DNA from: CAVTBT01 sp963733065
Lineage (GTDB): Bacteria > Actinomycetota > Thermoleophilia > Gaiellales > Gaiellaceae
Assembly: GCA_963733065.1 (NCBI GenBank)
Contig: CAVTBT010000003.1
Span: 1-64,000 of the forward strand
Direction: 5' to 3'
DNA length: 64,000 nt
In this document: one piece after another, positions 23,668 through 36,239 of the stretch
Position numbering within the stretch: position 1 is the stretch's first letter
How the letters are laid out: each line of letters starts with the position of its first letter
Made by a program: the position numbers and the translations under genes
The notes under the pieces: model-generated
What the model was told of the DNA's origin: nothing
What the model saw: only the letters and a program-made list of their open reading frames with translations
The model's database searches: none

Positions 23668-24072
23668 ATGAACGACGAGACGCGCGTGAGGTTCCTGATG
23701 GCGACGGCGCTGATGCTGGCGATGGCGGCGATGCTCGCCGGGCCGGCCGGTGCGCGGCCGATCGAGGGGACGGAGCTCTCGTCGGCCGGGCTGCAGACGG
23801 TCCGGCCGGACGACAAGGGCGGCATGCTCGGCGTCGGAGCGATCTCCGCGCCGCAGCTCGTGGTGCCCTACCTCAGCCAGGGACTGGGCGTCGACGAATC
23901 GCAGTTCACGGGTACGCCGCAGAGCACCGGCGCGCAGGCCGCGCCGACCTCGGACGACGGCGGCGGGAACGAGGCGTCGATCTTCGGAGCAGCGATGGCG
24001 GGGCTGCTGCTCGCGGGGATGGCGCTGCTGGCGATGCGCAGGCGCCACAGCGACGGAAACGTCGCGACGTAG
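23668..24072 (+). CDS. Secreted, membrane-anchored small protein, paralogue 1
   Basis: 134 residues from ATG 23668 with GGAGG 7 nt upstream. Signal peptide VRFLMATALMLAMAAMLAGP, cleavage near AGARPIE. The mature part has TVRPDDKGGMLGVGAIS, then VPYLSQGLGVDESQF, then a Gly/Ser/Thr/Asp linker. A C-terminal TM helix (FGAAMAGLLLAGMALLAM) ends in a basic tail RRRHSDG, so a type I topology with the R-P-D-D-K domain outside. No LPXTG motif. No family named here, but the R-P-D-D-K/R-A-G, L-G-V-G-A-I and P-Y-L-S-Q-G pattern is shared with the next gene, showing which residues are constrained. Confidence 0.8.
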   Translation: MNDETRVRFLMATALMLAMAAMLAGPAGARPIEGTELSSAGLQTVRPDDKGGMLGVGAISAPQLVVPYLSQGLGVDESQFTGTPQSTGAQAAPTSDDGGGNEASIFGAAMAGLLLAGMALLAMRRRHSDGNVAT

Positions 24073-24097
24073 CGACCGACAAGCCGAACCGAGGGGG

Positions 24098-24127
24098 CGA
24101 GGAGGCGGCCTACGGGCCGTCTCCTCG
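24098..24127 (+). terminator. Terminator after paralogue 1
   Basis: CGAGGAGGCGGCC (24098-24110), loop TACG, GGCCGTCTCCTCG (24115-24127): a 13-bp stem with one G-T pair. The same stem sequence recurs after paralogue 2. Confidence 0.75.
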
Positions 24128-24170
24128 TTGGTGCGGTCAGGGAGGCACGCCGGCGCGCGAACCCACCGCA

Positions 24171-24240
24171 GAAGTGTGACGGACACGACACACCGAGTGT
24201 CGCGCGCGCGAACGACGGGAGACGGCGCGCCTCATAGCGT
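24171..24240 (+). promoter_or_regulatory. Operator-like element and promoter, copy 2
   Basis: 46-nt block 24171-24216, 39/46 identical to copy 1, with inverted repeat CGACAC-ACCGA-GTGTCG (24186-24202). The half-sites are kept while the centre differs, as expected for a protein-binding site. TAGCGT at 24235-24240 is the likely -10 box, 32 nt beyond the repeat. Confidence 0.6.
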
Positions 24241-24284
24241 CCTGGTTGTGGTGAGACGGGCGACTGAGACTGGAGGACAGTGAG

Positions 24285-24749
24285 ATGAAGGACGACACGC
24301 GCATGAGGTTCTTGATGGCGACTGCACTCGTGCTGGCGATCGCAGCGATGCTCGCCGGGCCGGCGGGTGCCAGGCCGATCGACACCGACGGGACGGAGCT
24401 CTCGTCCTCGCAGCAGCAGGTGCTCCGGCCGGACGACAAGGCCGGCGCGCTCGGCGTCGGAGCGATCGCCGAGCCGCAGACCGTGATTCCGTACCTGAGC
24501 CAGGGCCAGGGCGTCGACGCCTCGCAGTACGGGGGCGTCCAGAACGCCAGGTCGAACAGCGGCTGGTACACCGGCCTCGAGTACGCCGACCTGCCGCAGA
24601 CCGGCAACCAGACGGCGCCGCCGCAGTCGAGCGACGACCCAGTCTGGCGCGAGCCGTCGGTCTTCGGCGCAGCGCTGGCCGCTCTGCTGCTCGCCGCGAT
24701 GACGCTCATGGCGGTGCGCAAGCGGCACGGCGGCAAGGTCGCCATGTAG
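24285..24749 (+). CDS. Secreted, membrane-anchored small protein, paralogue 2
   Basis: 154 residues from ATG 24285, GGAGG upstream. Same architecture as paralogue 1: signal peptide MRFLMATALVLAIAAMLAGP, VLRPDDKAGALGVGAIAEP, VIPYLSQGQGVDASQYGG, then a longer linker with NSGWYTGLEYADLPQTGNQ and a C-terminal TM (FGAALAALLLAAMTLMAV) with basic tail RKRHGGK. The extra 20 residues are all in the linker, which suggests a spacer between the external domain and the membrane. Of the two it carries the aromatic insert. Function unknown. Confidence 0.8.
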   Translation: MKDDTRMRFLMATALVLAIAAMLAGPAGARPIDTDGTELSSSQQQVLRPDDKAGALGVGAIAEPQTVIPYLSQGQGVDASQYGGVQNARSNSGWYTGLEYADLPQTGNQTAPPQSSDDPVWREPSVFGAALAALLLAAMTLMAVRKRHGGKVAM

Positions 24750-24773
24750 TTGCCCGTCACAACCACGGGGACA

Positions 24774-24801
24774 GAGGAGGCGGCCGAGAGGCCGCCTCCT
24801 C
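24774..24801 (+). terminator. Terminator after paralogue 2
   Basis: Perfect 12-bp stem GAGGAGGCGGCC (24774-24785), loop GAGA, GGCCGCCTCCTC (24790-24801), 25 nt past the stop and before the convergent helicase gene end. Confidence 0.8.
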
Positions 24802-24835
24802 GCTGGTCCGGATCAGTCTCTGTGAGCGGCGTCGA

Positions 24836-29170
<4,335 letters not shown>

Positions 29171-29205
29171 TGCCGCAGCCTAGCCACGCGCCTACCATCA
29201 GCCGC

Positions 29206-29598
29206 GTGAGGAATGTGACGAAAGTGGCGATCTTCGCCGTGGCCGTCGCCGGCCTGCTCGCGCCGTCGGTCGGCCAGGCCAAGTCGGTGCGGTGCGAGAC
29301 GCTCGTCAGCACGCCGTGGACGTTCCACGGGACCGCCCGCACCGCCCGCGGCCAGCGCTACGAGGTCGTCGCCGAGCGGCTGCCGTGCTTCGTCGCGGTC
29401 CGACTCGCCACGCAGCTCATCCCGCTGCGCACGAAGGACGCGTTCGCCCGCGCCAGTCCACCCGGCTACGTCTGCGTGCCGCTCGGCGTCAGCGCCAACC
29501 GGTACCGCCCCGCGACGGCCGTCGGCCTCTGCCTGCAGAAGCCCGTGGCATCGCCGCGGGACCGCTCGTTCTCCTGGCGGCCGGTGCCCGGCAGCTAG
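29206..29598 (+). CDS. Small secreted protein of unknown function
   Basis: About 130 residues from GTG 29206 (29215 is an alternative with AGGA just upstream). Signal peptide RNVTKVAIFAVAVAGLLAPS then VGQAKS. The mature domain has four Cys (VRCETL, LPCFVA, YVCVPLG, GLCLQKP), probably two disulphides, and the strands TPWTFHGTARTARGQRYEVV and PPGYVCVPLGVSANRYRPAT. No recognised family. Divergent from lhr with only 35 nt between, and its 3' end overlaps the convergent membrane protein gene by 4 nt. Confidence 0.7.
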   Translation: MRNVTKVAIFAVAVAGLLAPSVGQAKSVRCETLVSTPWTFHGTARTARGQRYEVVAERLPCFVAVRLATQLIPLRTKDAFARASPPGYVCVPLGVSANRYRPATAVGLCLQKPVASPRDRSFSWRPVPGS

Positions 29599-30942
29599 CC
29601 GCCGGCGCGCGCCCGCCGGCCGCCGGCGGCGCCGAGGAGCGGCGTCAGCGCAGCGGCCGTGACGACGGCCGGCATCACCACCCGCCGCGCCGAGCGGTCG
29701 AGGTGGAAGTCGAGCTCGAACGGGCTCGTCCAGTACGCGAACACGAGCGCGGCCACCGAGAGCGCGAGCGTGCCGCCGATCAGCACGGCGGCGGTGTCGA
29801 GGCGCGAGGTTCGCAGCGACAGGACGGCGAGCACGAGCGCCACCGGCACGAGCACGAGCCATGCGGTCGGGTCGACGAGCTCCCAGAGCAGCCGAACGGT
29901 TGCCACCGGGATCCGGCCGAGGCGCTCGGTCGTGTCCCCGGTGCGGCCGAGGCCGGCCTGGTTGGCGACGTCCGCCGAGGCGAGCCACAGGCGCCACGGC
30001 ACGGTCGCGACGACGACGGCCGCGGCGCCGACGCCGGCGGTGACGAGCGCGTCGCGCCGCCGGTCGCGCAGCAGGAGCAGCACGACGGCGACGAGCGGGA
30101 CGGCGGCGCCGAACGCGATGCCTTCGACCTTCGTCGCCGCTGCGGCCGCGCAGAGCAGCCCGACGAGCGCGAGCGCGCCCCGATCGTGCTCCTCGACCCA
30201 GATCCAGGCGAGCACCGCCGCGAGCGCCAGGAAAGCCGCCAGCGGCAGATCGGCCTGGGCGGCCGCGGCCTGCAGCCCCACCGACGGCGCGGCGACGAGC
30301 GCGGCCAGGACGGCGCCGACGACGATCGCCCGTGCGCGCGGCCGGAGCAGCTCCAGCAGGGCCGCCACGAGCCCGGTCAGCAGCAGCCACGACTGCAGGT
30401 CGAGGAGCGCCGTCTCGTACCCCGTGAAGCGGAAGCCGATCGCCTCGACCGCCGGGAGCAGCAGCGGGTAGTCGGGGTTGAGCACGTCGCTGCCGGTGAA
30501 CCAGCGCTCGTCGAGGCCGCCGAGCTCGGCGAGCGCACGCGCCTTCGGCGTCCAGAACGTCCAGGAGTCGTACGACCAGAGCGGCTGCCACCAGAGGTCG
30601 ACCGCGAGCAGCACGAGCAGCGCCCCGGCGAGGACGAGCAGCGCCACCGGCGCGGGCTCGAGCGGCACGGGTGCGCGGAGCGGCAGCCGCCGGGGCAGCA
30701 GCCCGACCGCGGCGAGCGCGGCGCACAGGAGCACCGCCTGCCAGGCCGAGACCGGCAGCCCCACGATGAGCAGCAGCGGGGCCGCGACGCCGACCGCGGC
30801 CACGCCGACGACGTACGACAGGCCGACCGCGCGCAGCTGCCTCGCGGGGCCTCGCCCAGCGGCCGCAGGCGCGGGTCAGGCCCAGGCCCGCAACCAGGAA
30901 GCAGGCGTTCGCGAGCAGCAGGAGCGCGGCGTCCGCGATCAC
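29595..30942 (-). CDS. Polytopic membrane glycosyltransferase-like protein (one frameshift)
   Basis: About 448 residues, 11-12 TM helices. Starts at ATG 30942 (MIADAALLLLANACFLVAGL), the frame breaks near 30840 within PREAA/RQLRAVGLS, then continues VGVAAPLLLIVGLPVSAWQA. The first large loop after an early TM holds LWSYDSWTFWTPKARALAEL and VLNPDYPLLLPAVEAIGFRF, resembling the catalytic loop of GT-C enzymes (PMT/ArnT/AglB type) with its acidic residue and the D-Y-P-L pattern. It would transfer a sugar from a polyprenyl carrier on the outer face. Overlaps the upstream membrane gene by 4 nt. Confidence 0.7.
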
Positions 30943-31490
30943 GTCACGCGGGCGACGACGACAGCCGGGAAAGGCCCCTGTGCGGGCCGGACGGTGCGTA
31001 CGTCGGCCACCGCGACTCCCAGCTCACGGGGGTCGGCGCCCCAGGCGACGATCCAGTCCGCATCCGCGGGGCGCTCGACCGCGACGCGCGGGAACAGCCG
31101 CGTCAGCGCCAGGTACGGGAACGCCGTCCGCGCCACGTCCTCGCGGATCGCCGGCCCGGCCACCGCGGCATACGTGTCGCCTTCGGGGATCAGCGCCCGC
31201 ACGTCGTCGAGCAGGTAGGGCTGGATGAAGTTGTGGATGGGGCCCGCGCCCTCGGCCTCCTCGTCGTTGAGGCCGCTCGTGAAGCGCATGTCCTCGACCA
31301 TCCGCCAGGCGCTGAAGGGGACGAAGCCGACCGCCGTCCCGATGGTCAGCGCAACCGCCAGCGCCGCGACGCGCTCCCAGCCTCGCAGCGGGCCGCGCCA
31401 GGCGGCGTACGCGGCTGCGAGGCCGAGCACGAGGCCGAGCACGAGCATCGCCGCACCGACCGGGCCTGGCGAGGCAGGGAGCCCGAGCAT
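30939..31490 (-). CDS. Membrane protein with extracytoplasmic domain, coupled to the glycosyltransferase
   Basis: 183 residues from ATG 31490. Two N-terminal TM helices (AAMLVLGLVLGLAAAYAAW and VAALAVALTIGTAVGFVPF), then a ~110-residue soluble domain: FIQPYLLDDVRALIPEGDTY, AYLALTRLFPRVAV-like stretch and DADWIVAWGADPRELGVAVA. The DALIPEGxTYAVV pattern is common in small partner proteins of actinobacterial membrane glycosyltransferases. ATGA overlap with the next gene indicates co-translation. Function inferred only from that pairing. Confidence 0.65.
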   Translation of the reverse strand: MLGLPASPGPVGAAMLVLGLVLGLAAAYAAWRGPLRGWERVAALAVALTIGTAVGFVPFSAWRMVEDMRFTSGLNDEEAEGAGPIHNFIQPYLLDDVRALIPEGDTYAAVAGPAIREDVARTAFPYLALTRLFPRVAVERPADADWIVAWGADPRELGVAVADVRTVRPAQGPFPAVVVARVT

Positions 31491-31521
31491 GGCGCCCGAT
31501 GCTACTGACGGGCCCGGTGCG

Positions 31522-31680
31522 TCAGCTCAGGAGGTACACGAGCAGCGCGACGGCACCGACGACGACGAACGCGGCGCCGACGGTGAGCGCGACCCCGCCG
31601 ATCGCGAGGCCCGGCGTCCGCGAACTGCGGCCGCGCGCCGTCTCGCGCACGACCTCCTCGGGCTGCTCACTCTCCGACAC
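31522..31680 (-). CDS. 52-residue single-TM protein
   Basis: GTG 31680 opens SESEQPEEVVRETARGRSSR then TPGLAIGGVALTVGAAFVVV and GAVALLVYLLS, stop TGA at 31522-31524. An acidic then basic 20-residue cytoplasmic head and one 28-residue hydrophobic helix at the very C-terminus give a tail-anchored look. Too short to assign. It lies just before the glycosyltransferase pair in the same direction and is divergent from the HhH-GPD gene (35 nt apart). Confidence 0.55.
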   Translation of the reverse strand: MSESEQPEEVVRETARGRSSRTPGLAIGGVALTVGAAFVVVGAVALLVYLLS

Positions 31681-31715
31681 GAGCCATACGTACCCGCGCC
31701 AGTAGGATCCGGAAC

Positions 31716-32279
31716 GTGCCCGACGCGCTCCATTTCACCGGTGATCCCGCGGCCGACGAGCTCATCGCACGCGACCCGCTGGCGCTCCTGATCGGCTTCG
31801 CGCTCGACCAGCAGGTGACGGTCCCCACCGCCTTCTCGGGCCCGCGGAAGCTCGACGAGCGGCTCGGTGGGCTCGACGCGGCCCGGATCGCCGCCATGCC
31901 GATCGAGGAGCTCGAGGCGGTCTTCCGGCAGCGGCCCGGCGTCCACCGCTTTCCCGGCGCCATGGCGAAGCGCGTCCAGGCGCTCTGCGACACGATCGCG
32001 CGCGAGTACGGCGGCGACGCGGCGAGGGTCTGGACGGACGCGACCGACGGCGACGACCTGCGCCGCAGGCTCTACGGCCTGCCCGGGTTCGGCGACATGA
32101 AGGTGACGGCGCTCGGCTCGGTGCTCGCGAAGCGGTTCGGCGTCGAGGTCGCCCAGCCGCTCGTGCCGGACTTCCCGACCCTCGGCGACGTCGACTCGTT
32201 CGAGGCGCTCGAGGAGTACCAGGCGGCAAAGCGAGCACACAAGGCGGCGCTGCGTGCCGCCCAGCAGCCCGTCTCGTGA
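31716..32279 (+). CDS. HhH-GPD-family DNA repair-like protein
   Basis: 187 residues, GTG start at 31716. LARDPLALLIGFALDQQVT-like opening (IARDPLALLIGFALDQQVTV), helix-hairpin-helix GLPGFGDMKVTALGSVLAKR, and a C-terminal SFEALEEYQAAKRAHKAALR. This matches the uncharacterised actinobacterial HhH-GPD protein family (TIGR03252 type). The usual catalytic Asp after the hairpin is in QPLVPDFPTLGDV. It would recognise damaged DNA, but the activity of the family is not established to my knowledge. Overlaps the phospholipase D-like gene by 4 nt. Confidence 0.85.
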   Translation: MPDALHFTGDPAADELIARDPLALLIGFALDQQVTVPTAFSGPRKLDERLGGLDAARIAAMPIEELEAVFRQRPGVHRFPGAMAKRVQALCDTIAREYGGDAARVWTDATDGDDLRRRLYGLPGFGDMKVTALGSVLAKRFGVEVAQPLVPDFPTLGDVDSFEALEEYQAAKRAHKAALRAAQQPVS

Positions 32280-33379
32280 TCGAGCTCCGCACGCTCACCG
32301 ACGGCGGCCAGTCGGCGGCCGAGGTGGCGGAGGACGTCGCGACGTTCCTCGACGGCGCGCGCGAGACGCTCGACCTCGCGCTCTACGACATCCGGCTCAC
32401 CGGCGCCGAGGCCGAGCGGGTGCGCGGCGCCATGACCGGCGCGGCCGACCGCGGCGTCCGCGTGCGCCTGCTCTACAACATCGACCACCCCGGGCCGATC
32501 CCCGTGCCGCCGCCGCCGGAGTCGGTGTCGGACCTCATCGAGACGCTCCCGTTCGAGACGCGCGCCATCTCGGGCGTGCCCGACCTCATGCACCACAAGT
32601 ACGCCGTCCGTGACGGACAGGCGGTGCTGAGCGGCTCGACGAACTGGACGATGGACTCGTGGACGTACCAGGAGAACGTGGTCGTCACCGTCGCCTCGCG
32701 CGACCTCGCGACGGCCTTCACGCTCAACTTCGAGGAACTGTGGGACGACGGCGACGTGGAGCGCTCGGGCCGGGTCGAGCCGCGCCCCGTGAGCGTCGGC
32801 GGGGGCGAGATCCGGCCGTGGTTCTGCCCCGACCACGGGGAGCCGCTCGCCCACCGGATCGCGAAGCACCTCGGCCGGGCCAAGCGGCGGATCCGCATCG
32901 CCTCGCCCGTCCTCACGTCGGGCCCGATCCTCGGCACCCTCGCCGAGATCGCGGCCGAGCACCGCTGCGACGCCGCAGGCGTCGTCGACGAGACGCAACT
33001 CGACGCCGTCTACCACCAGTGGCTGACGAACGGCGTGAGCGCCTGGAAGGTGCCACTGCTCCGCAGCGTGATCGAGAAGATCGACTTCACGGGGAAGCGC
33101 TCGATCCCGTGGTCGCCGGAGAGCCTGCACAACTTCATGCACGCCAAGGTCGTCGTTGCCGACGACGTCGCCTTCGTCGGCAGCTTCAACCTGTCGCGCT
33201 CCGGCGAGCGGAACGCCGAGAACGTGCTCGAGATCCACGACGACGAGACCGCCGACCGGCTCGCTGCGTACATCGACTCGATCCGCGCGCTCTACCCGCG
33301 CAGCACGGTGCCGCTGGAGGCGCAGGTGGACATCCCGGCCGCGCCACTGGGCGAGGGATTTCCCGCGCCGGCGACGTAG
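32276..33379 (+). CDS. Phospholipase D-like protein with two HKD motifs
   Basis: 367 residues, GTG start at 32276 in the stop of the HhH-GPD gene. Two PLD half-sites: LMHHKYAVRDGQAVLSGSTN (H-x-K-x4-D-x6-G-S-x-N) at about residues 103-122, and FMHAKVVVADDVAFVGSFNL at about 286-305. No signal peptide or TM, so cytoplasmic. The superfamily includes nucleases, phospholipases and repair ligase partners. Coupling to a HhH-GPD DNA-repair-type protein favours a nuclease or DNA-end-processing role over lipid hydrolysis, by inference. Confidence 0.85.
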   Translation: MIELRTLTDGGQSAAEVAEDVATFLDGARETLDLALYDIRLTGAEAERVRGAMTGAADRGVRVRLLYNIDHPGPIPVPPPPESVSDLIETLPFETRAISGVPDLMHHKYAVRDGQAVLSGSTNWTMDSWTYQENVVVTVASRDLATAFTLNFEELWDDGDVERSGRVEPRPVSVGGGEIRPWFCPDHGEPLAHRIAKHLGRAKRRIRIASPVLTSGPILGTLAEIAAEHRCDAAGVVDETQLDAVYHQWLTNGVSAWKVPLLRSVIEKIDFTGKRSIPWSPESLHNFMHAKVVVADDVAFVGSFNLSRSGERNAENVLEIHDDETADRLAAYIDSIRALYPRSTVPLEAQVDIPAAPLGEGFPAPAT

Positions 33380-33393
33380 CCGATACCGCCGTC

Positions 33394-34308
33394 ATGCGGC
33401 CTCGCTCCATCCTGATCGTCGCGCTCTGCGCGCTGACGCTCGGCGGCGCGGCGGCGTCGGCGTCGCGCGTGGCGGGCGCGCCGGCCTGCCCGGTGTTCCC
33501 GGCCGACAACCCCTGGAACCGCCGCGTCGACACGCTCCCGGTCGCCGCCGACTCGGACGCGATCGTGCGCTCGATCGGCGTCGATGACCACATGCACGCG
33601 GACTTCGGCTCAGGCCTCTGGGAGGGCCGCCCGATCGGCATCCCGGTCACGGTCGTCGGCCGCTCCACCCCGCGCTCGCGCGTCGCGTTCGAGTACGCGG
33701 ACGAGAGCGACCGGGTCGCGTATCCGATCCCGGCGAACGTCCGCATCGAGGGCGGCGGCGACCGCCACGCGATCCTCGTCGACCGAGACGCTTGCCGCCT
33801 CTACGAGCTCTTCGCGCTGCGGCGCGAGGGCGGCCGCTGGACGGCGGGCTCCGGCGCCGTCTGGAACCTGCGCTCGAACAAGCTGCGCCCTGCCGGCTGG
33901 ACGTCCGCCGACGCGGCCGGGCTGCCGATGCTGCCCGGTCTCGCCCGCTACGAGGACGTCGCGCGCGGCCGCATCGACCACGCGCTCCGCTTCACCGTCT
34001 CCCGCACGCGGCGCTCGTACGTCTGGCCGGCGCGTCACTTCGCCAGTTCGGACACCGACGCCTCCCTGCCGCCGATGGGCCTGCGCCTGCGGCTGAAGCG
34101 CGACTACCCGATCGCGGGGTACCCGCGCCAGGCGCGCGTCGTGCTCCAGGCGCTCAAGGAGTACGGGATGGTAGTAGCCGACAACGGCTCCGACTGGTAC
34201 GTGTCGGGGGCACCGCACCCGAAGTGGTCGAACGAGCAGTTGCACGCGTTGCACCGCGTCCCGGGGTCGGCCTTCGAGGTCGTGGACGCGCGCTCGCTGC
34301 GGCCCTAG
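33394..34308 (+). CDS. Secreted protein of unknown function
   Basis: 304 residues from ATG 33394. Signal peptide MRPRSILIVALCALTLGGAA, cleaved near ASASRVAG. The mature protein begins CPVFPADNPWNRRVDTLPVA and DAIVRSIGVDDHMHADFGSG, later RHAILVDRDACRLYELFALR, LPGLARYEDVARGRIDHALR and KEYGMVVADNGSDWYVSGAP. I recognise this pattern as a conserved secreted family of soil actinobacteria and related bacteria but not a function. The HMHADFGSGLW and several invariant-looking Trp/Asp residues suggest an enzyme or carbohydrate-binding fold. It follows the PLD gene by 15 nt. Confidence 0.75.
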   Translation: MRPRSILIVALCALTLGGAAASASRVAGAPACPVFPADNPWNRRVDTLPVAADSDAIVRSIGVDDHMHADFGSGLWEGRPIGIPVTVVGRSTPRSRVAFEYADESDRVAYPIPANVRIEGGGDRHAILVDRDACRLYELFALRREGGRWTAGSGAVWNLRSNKLRPAGWTSADAAGLPMLPGLARYEDVARGRIDHALRFTVSRTRRSYVWPARHFASSDTDASLPPMGLRLRLKRDYPIAGYPRQARVVLQALKEYGMVVADNGSDWYVSGAPHPKWSNEQLHALHRVPGSAFEVVDARSLRP

Positions 34309-34953
34309 TCAGCGCCGCGCGACACCGAGGATGCGCGGGGCGACGACCGACACCCGCGCCGAGGGCGGGAAGCGGAAGCCGCGGCAGCGCTCGACCCGGA
34401 GGCCGGAGCGCTCGATCGCAGCAAGCGTGTCGCGGTTCGGATGGCACCCGCCCATCAGCCGCGGCCACACGAGGTCGACGACATCCTGTGTGCGGGCCTG
34501 CACCGCACCTCGCGCGCGGACGTGCTCGTAGAAGCGGAGCTCGCCGCCCGGCCGCAGCACACGGCGGAAGTCGGCGAGCACGGCATCCTGGTCCGGCACC
34601 GAGCAGAGAACGCCCGACACCACGGCGGCGTCGAACGACGCATCGTCGAACGGAAGCCGGCCGGCCAGGCCGTCGCTGACGCGGATCGGCACCGGTGCGG
34701 CCCGCGCCGCCCCGGCGGCCCGCTCGCGCAGGTACGGCTCGGGCTCGACCGCAACGACCTCGTCCACCGTCGCCGGGTAGTGCGGGAAGTTGAGCCCGTT
34801 GCCGGCGCCGACCTCGACGACGCGCCCGGAGAGGCCGTCGAGCAGCTCGCGCCGGAGCTCGGCCTGGCCGCGCTCCTCGTCCTTCGCGGCGAAGCGGTCG
34901 AAGAAGCGCGCGAAGAGCGGGTTCCGGATGGAGCGCTCCTCCTCGGCGGCCAT
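34309..34953 (-). CDS. SAM-dependent methyltransferase, class I
   Basis: 214 residues from ATG 34953. Motif I VVEVGAGNGLNFPHYPATVD, motif II acidic VAVEPEPYLRERA, motif post-I FDAAVVSGVLCSVPDQDAVL and LRPGGELRFYEHVRARG. N-terminal RNPLFARFFDRFAAKDEERG and C-terminal FPPSARVSVVAPRILGVARR resemble the UbiE/phosphatidylethanolamine-type methyltransferase-like group (METTL7 style). The substrate may be a lipid or quinone-like compound. It follows the acyl-CoA dehydrogenase gene by 11 nt and is probably its operon partner. Confidence 0.85.
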   Translation of the reverse strand: MAAEEERSIRNPLFARFFDRFAAKDEERGQAELRRELLDGLSGRVVEVGAGNGLNFPHYPATVDEVVAVEPEPYLRERAAGAARAAPVPIRVSDGLAGRLPFDDASFDAAVVSGVLCSVPDQDAVLADFRRVLRPGGELRFYEHVRARGAVQARTQDVVDLVWPRLMGGCHPNRDTLAAIERSGLRVERCRGFRFPPSARVSVVAPRILGVARR

Positions 34954-34964
34954 CTGCCGCTCGC

Positions 34965-36146
34965 TCAGCCGACCCCGGCGAGGAGGAAGGCGCGGTTCTC
35001 CTTCACCATCTCGCGCGCGATGACAAGCCGCTGGATCTCGTTGGTTCCCTCGTAGATCTGGGTGATCTTGGCGTCGCGCATCATCCGCTCGACCGGGTAC
35101 TCGGTGATGTAGCCGTACCCGCCGAGGATCTGCACGGCCTCGGTCGTGACATCCATGGCCGCGTCGGTGCAGAGCAGCTTGCACATCGCGGAGTACTTCG
35201 TCAGCTCTGGCCCGTCGGCGCCCTCGTCGATGAGCATGCCGACCTTGTAGAGCACGCCGCGGGCCGCCTCGCACTGCGCCTCCATGTCGGCGAGCTTGCC
35301 CTGGATGAGCTGATGCTCGGCGATCGGGCGCCCCATCGTCTCGCGGCTCTTCGCGTACTCCAGCGCGTAGTCGGTCGCGCCCTGGGCGATGCCGAGCCCC
35401 TGCGCGGCGACACCGGGCCGCGACCGGTCGAGGATGCGCATCGCGATCGGGAACCCCTTCCCCTCCTCGCCGAGCAGGTTGTCGGCCGGGATGCGGCAGT
35501 CGTTGAAGAAGAGCTCGCCCGTCGTCGAGCCCTTGATGCCCATCTTCGGCTCGATGCGGCCGACCTCGAAGCCGGGCGCGTCCGCCTCGACGACGAACGC
35601 CGAGATCCCGGAGTGGCCGCTCGTCGGGTCGGTCTTGGCGAAGACGGTGTAGACGTGGGCGACGCCGGCGTTCGTGATGAAGCGCTTGGAGCCGTTGAGG
35701 ACGTACTCGCCGCCGTCGAGCCGGGCCTCGGTGCGCATGGCGGCCGAGTCGGAGCCGGAGCCGGGCTCCGTGAGCGCGTACGCGGCGAGCCACTCGCCGG
35801 TCGCGAGCCGCGGCAGCCAGCGCTGCTTCTGCTCGTCGGTCCCGGCCAGCTTGATCCCGAGCGACCCCAGCTCCTGCACGGCGAGGATGAGGCCCGAGGT
35901 GGCGCAGACCTTCGACAGCTCCTCGATCGCAACGAGCAGCATCAGCGCTCCGGTGCCCGTGCCGCCGTAGGCCTCGTCGTAGGGCAGCCCGAGCAGCTCG
36001 TGGTCTCGGAAGAGCTCGACGACGTCCCACGGGAACTCCGCCGACTTGTCGATCTCGGCCGCGCGGGGCGCGATCCGGTCCCGTGCGAGCTGACGCACGA
36101 GGTCGCGGATCTCGCGCTGATCGTCGGTCAGCGGTTCGCTCGGCAT
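34965..36146 (-). CDS. Acyl-CoA dehydrogenase
   Basis: 393 residues from ATG 36146. FAD enzyme of the short/medium-chain type: LPYDEAYGGTGTGALMLLVA, AYALTEPGSGSDSAAMRTEA (acyl-CoA dehydrogenase signature 1), KRFITNAGVAHVYTVFAKTD and C-terminal MMRDAKITQIYEGTNEIQRL, with the catalytic Glu in IYEGTNE. It oxidises an acyl-CoA to the 2-enoyl form and passes electrons to ETF. No SD precedes the start; minus-strand TAGACT lies 8-13 nt upstream, suggesting leaderless transcription. Downstream comes a methyltransferase gene. Confidence 0.92.
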   Translation of the reverse strand: MPSEPLTDDQREIRDLVRQLARDRIAPRAAEIDKSAEFPWDVVELFRDHELLGLPYDEAYGGTGTGALMLLVAIEELSKVCATSGLILAVQELGSLGIKLAGTDEQKQRWLPRLATGEWLAAYALTEPGSGSDSAAMRTEARLDGGEYVLNGSKRFITNAGVAHVYTVFAKTDPTSGHSGISAFVVEADAPGFEVGRIEPKMGIKGSTTGELFFNDCRIPADNLLGEEGKGFPIAMRILDRSRPGVAAQGLGIAQGATDYALEYAKSRETMGRPIAEHQLIQGKLADMEAQCEAARGVLYKVGMLIDEGADGPELTKYSAMCKLLCTDAAMDVTTEAVQILGGYGYITEYPVERMMRDAKITQIYEGTNEIQRLVIAREMVKENRAFLLAGVG

Positions 36147-36153
36147 CCGTCCA

Positions 36154-36159
36154 AGTCTA
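36154..36159 (-). promoter_or_regulatory. Probable -10 box of the acyl-CoA dehydrogenase gene
   Basis: Minus-strand TAGACT, 8-13 nt before ATG 36146 with no ribosome site between, consistent with a leaderless transcript. No clear -35 box. Confidence 0.4.
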
Positions 36160-36239
36160 AGGTGCCGCTAAGCGTGAACCAGGGCGTCGGCGAGGACGCC
36201 GACCATGTCGCGTCACAGATCGCGAGCGGCGGCTAGCGC

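Noticed and set aside
23556..24240. The two similar 46-nt blocks as a CRISPR array or transposon ends
   Set aside because: Only two copies 615 nt apart, each in the same place before a paralogous gene, with the gene and terminator duplicated too. This is a gene duplication, not an array or mobile element.
29292..31508. 738-codon plus-strand frame opposite the glycosyltransferase pair
   Set aside because: Composition is Arg/Gly/Gln/Asp-rich with no domain, typical of antisense of TM-rich high-GC genes.
33394..34308. Reading the secreted protein as starting at 32659
   Set aside because: The earlier part is an out-of-frame shadow of the PLD gene; a clear signal peptide begins at ATG 33394.
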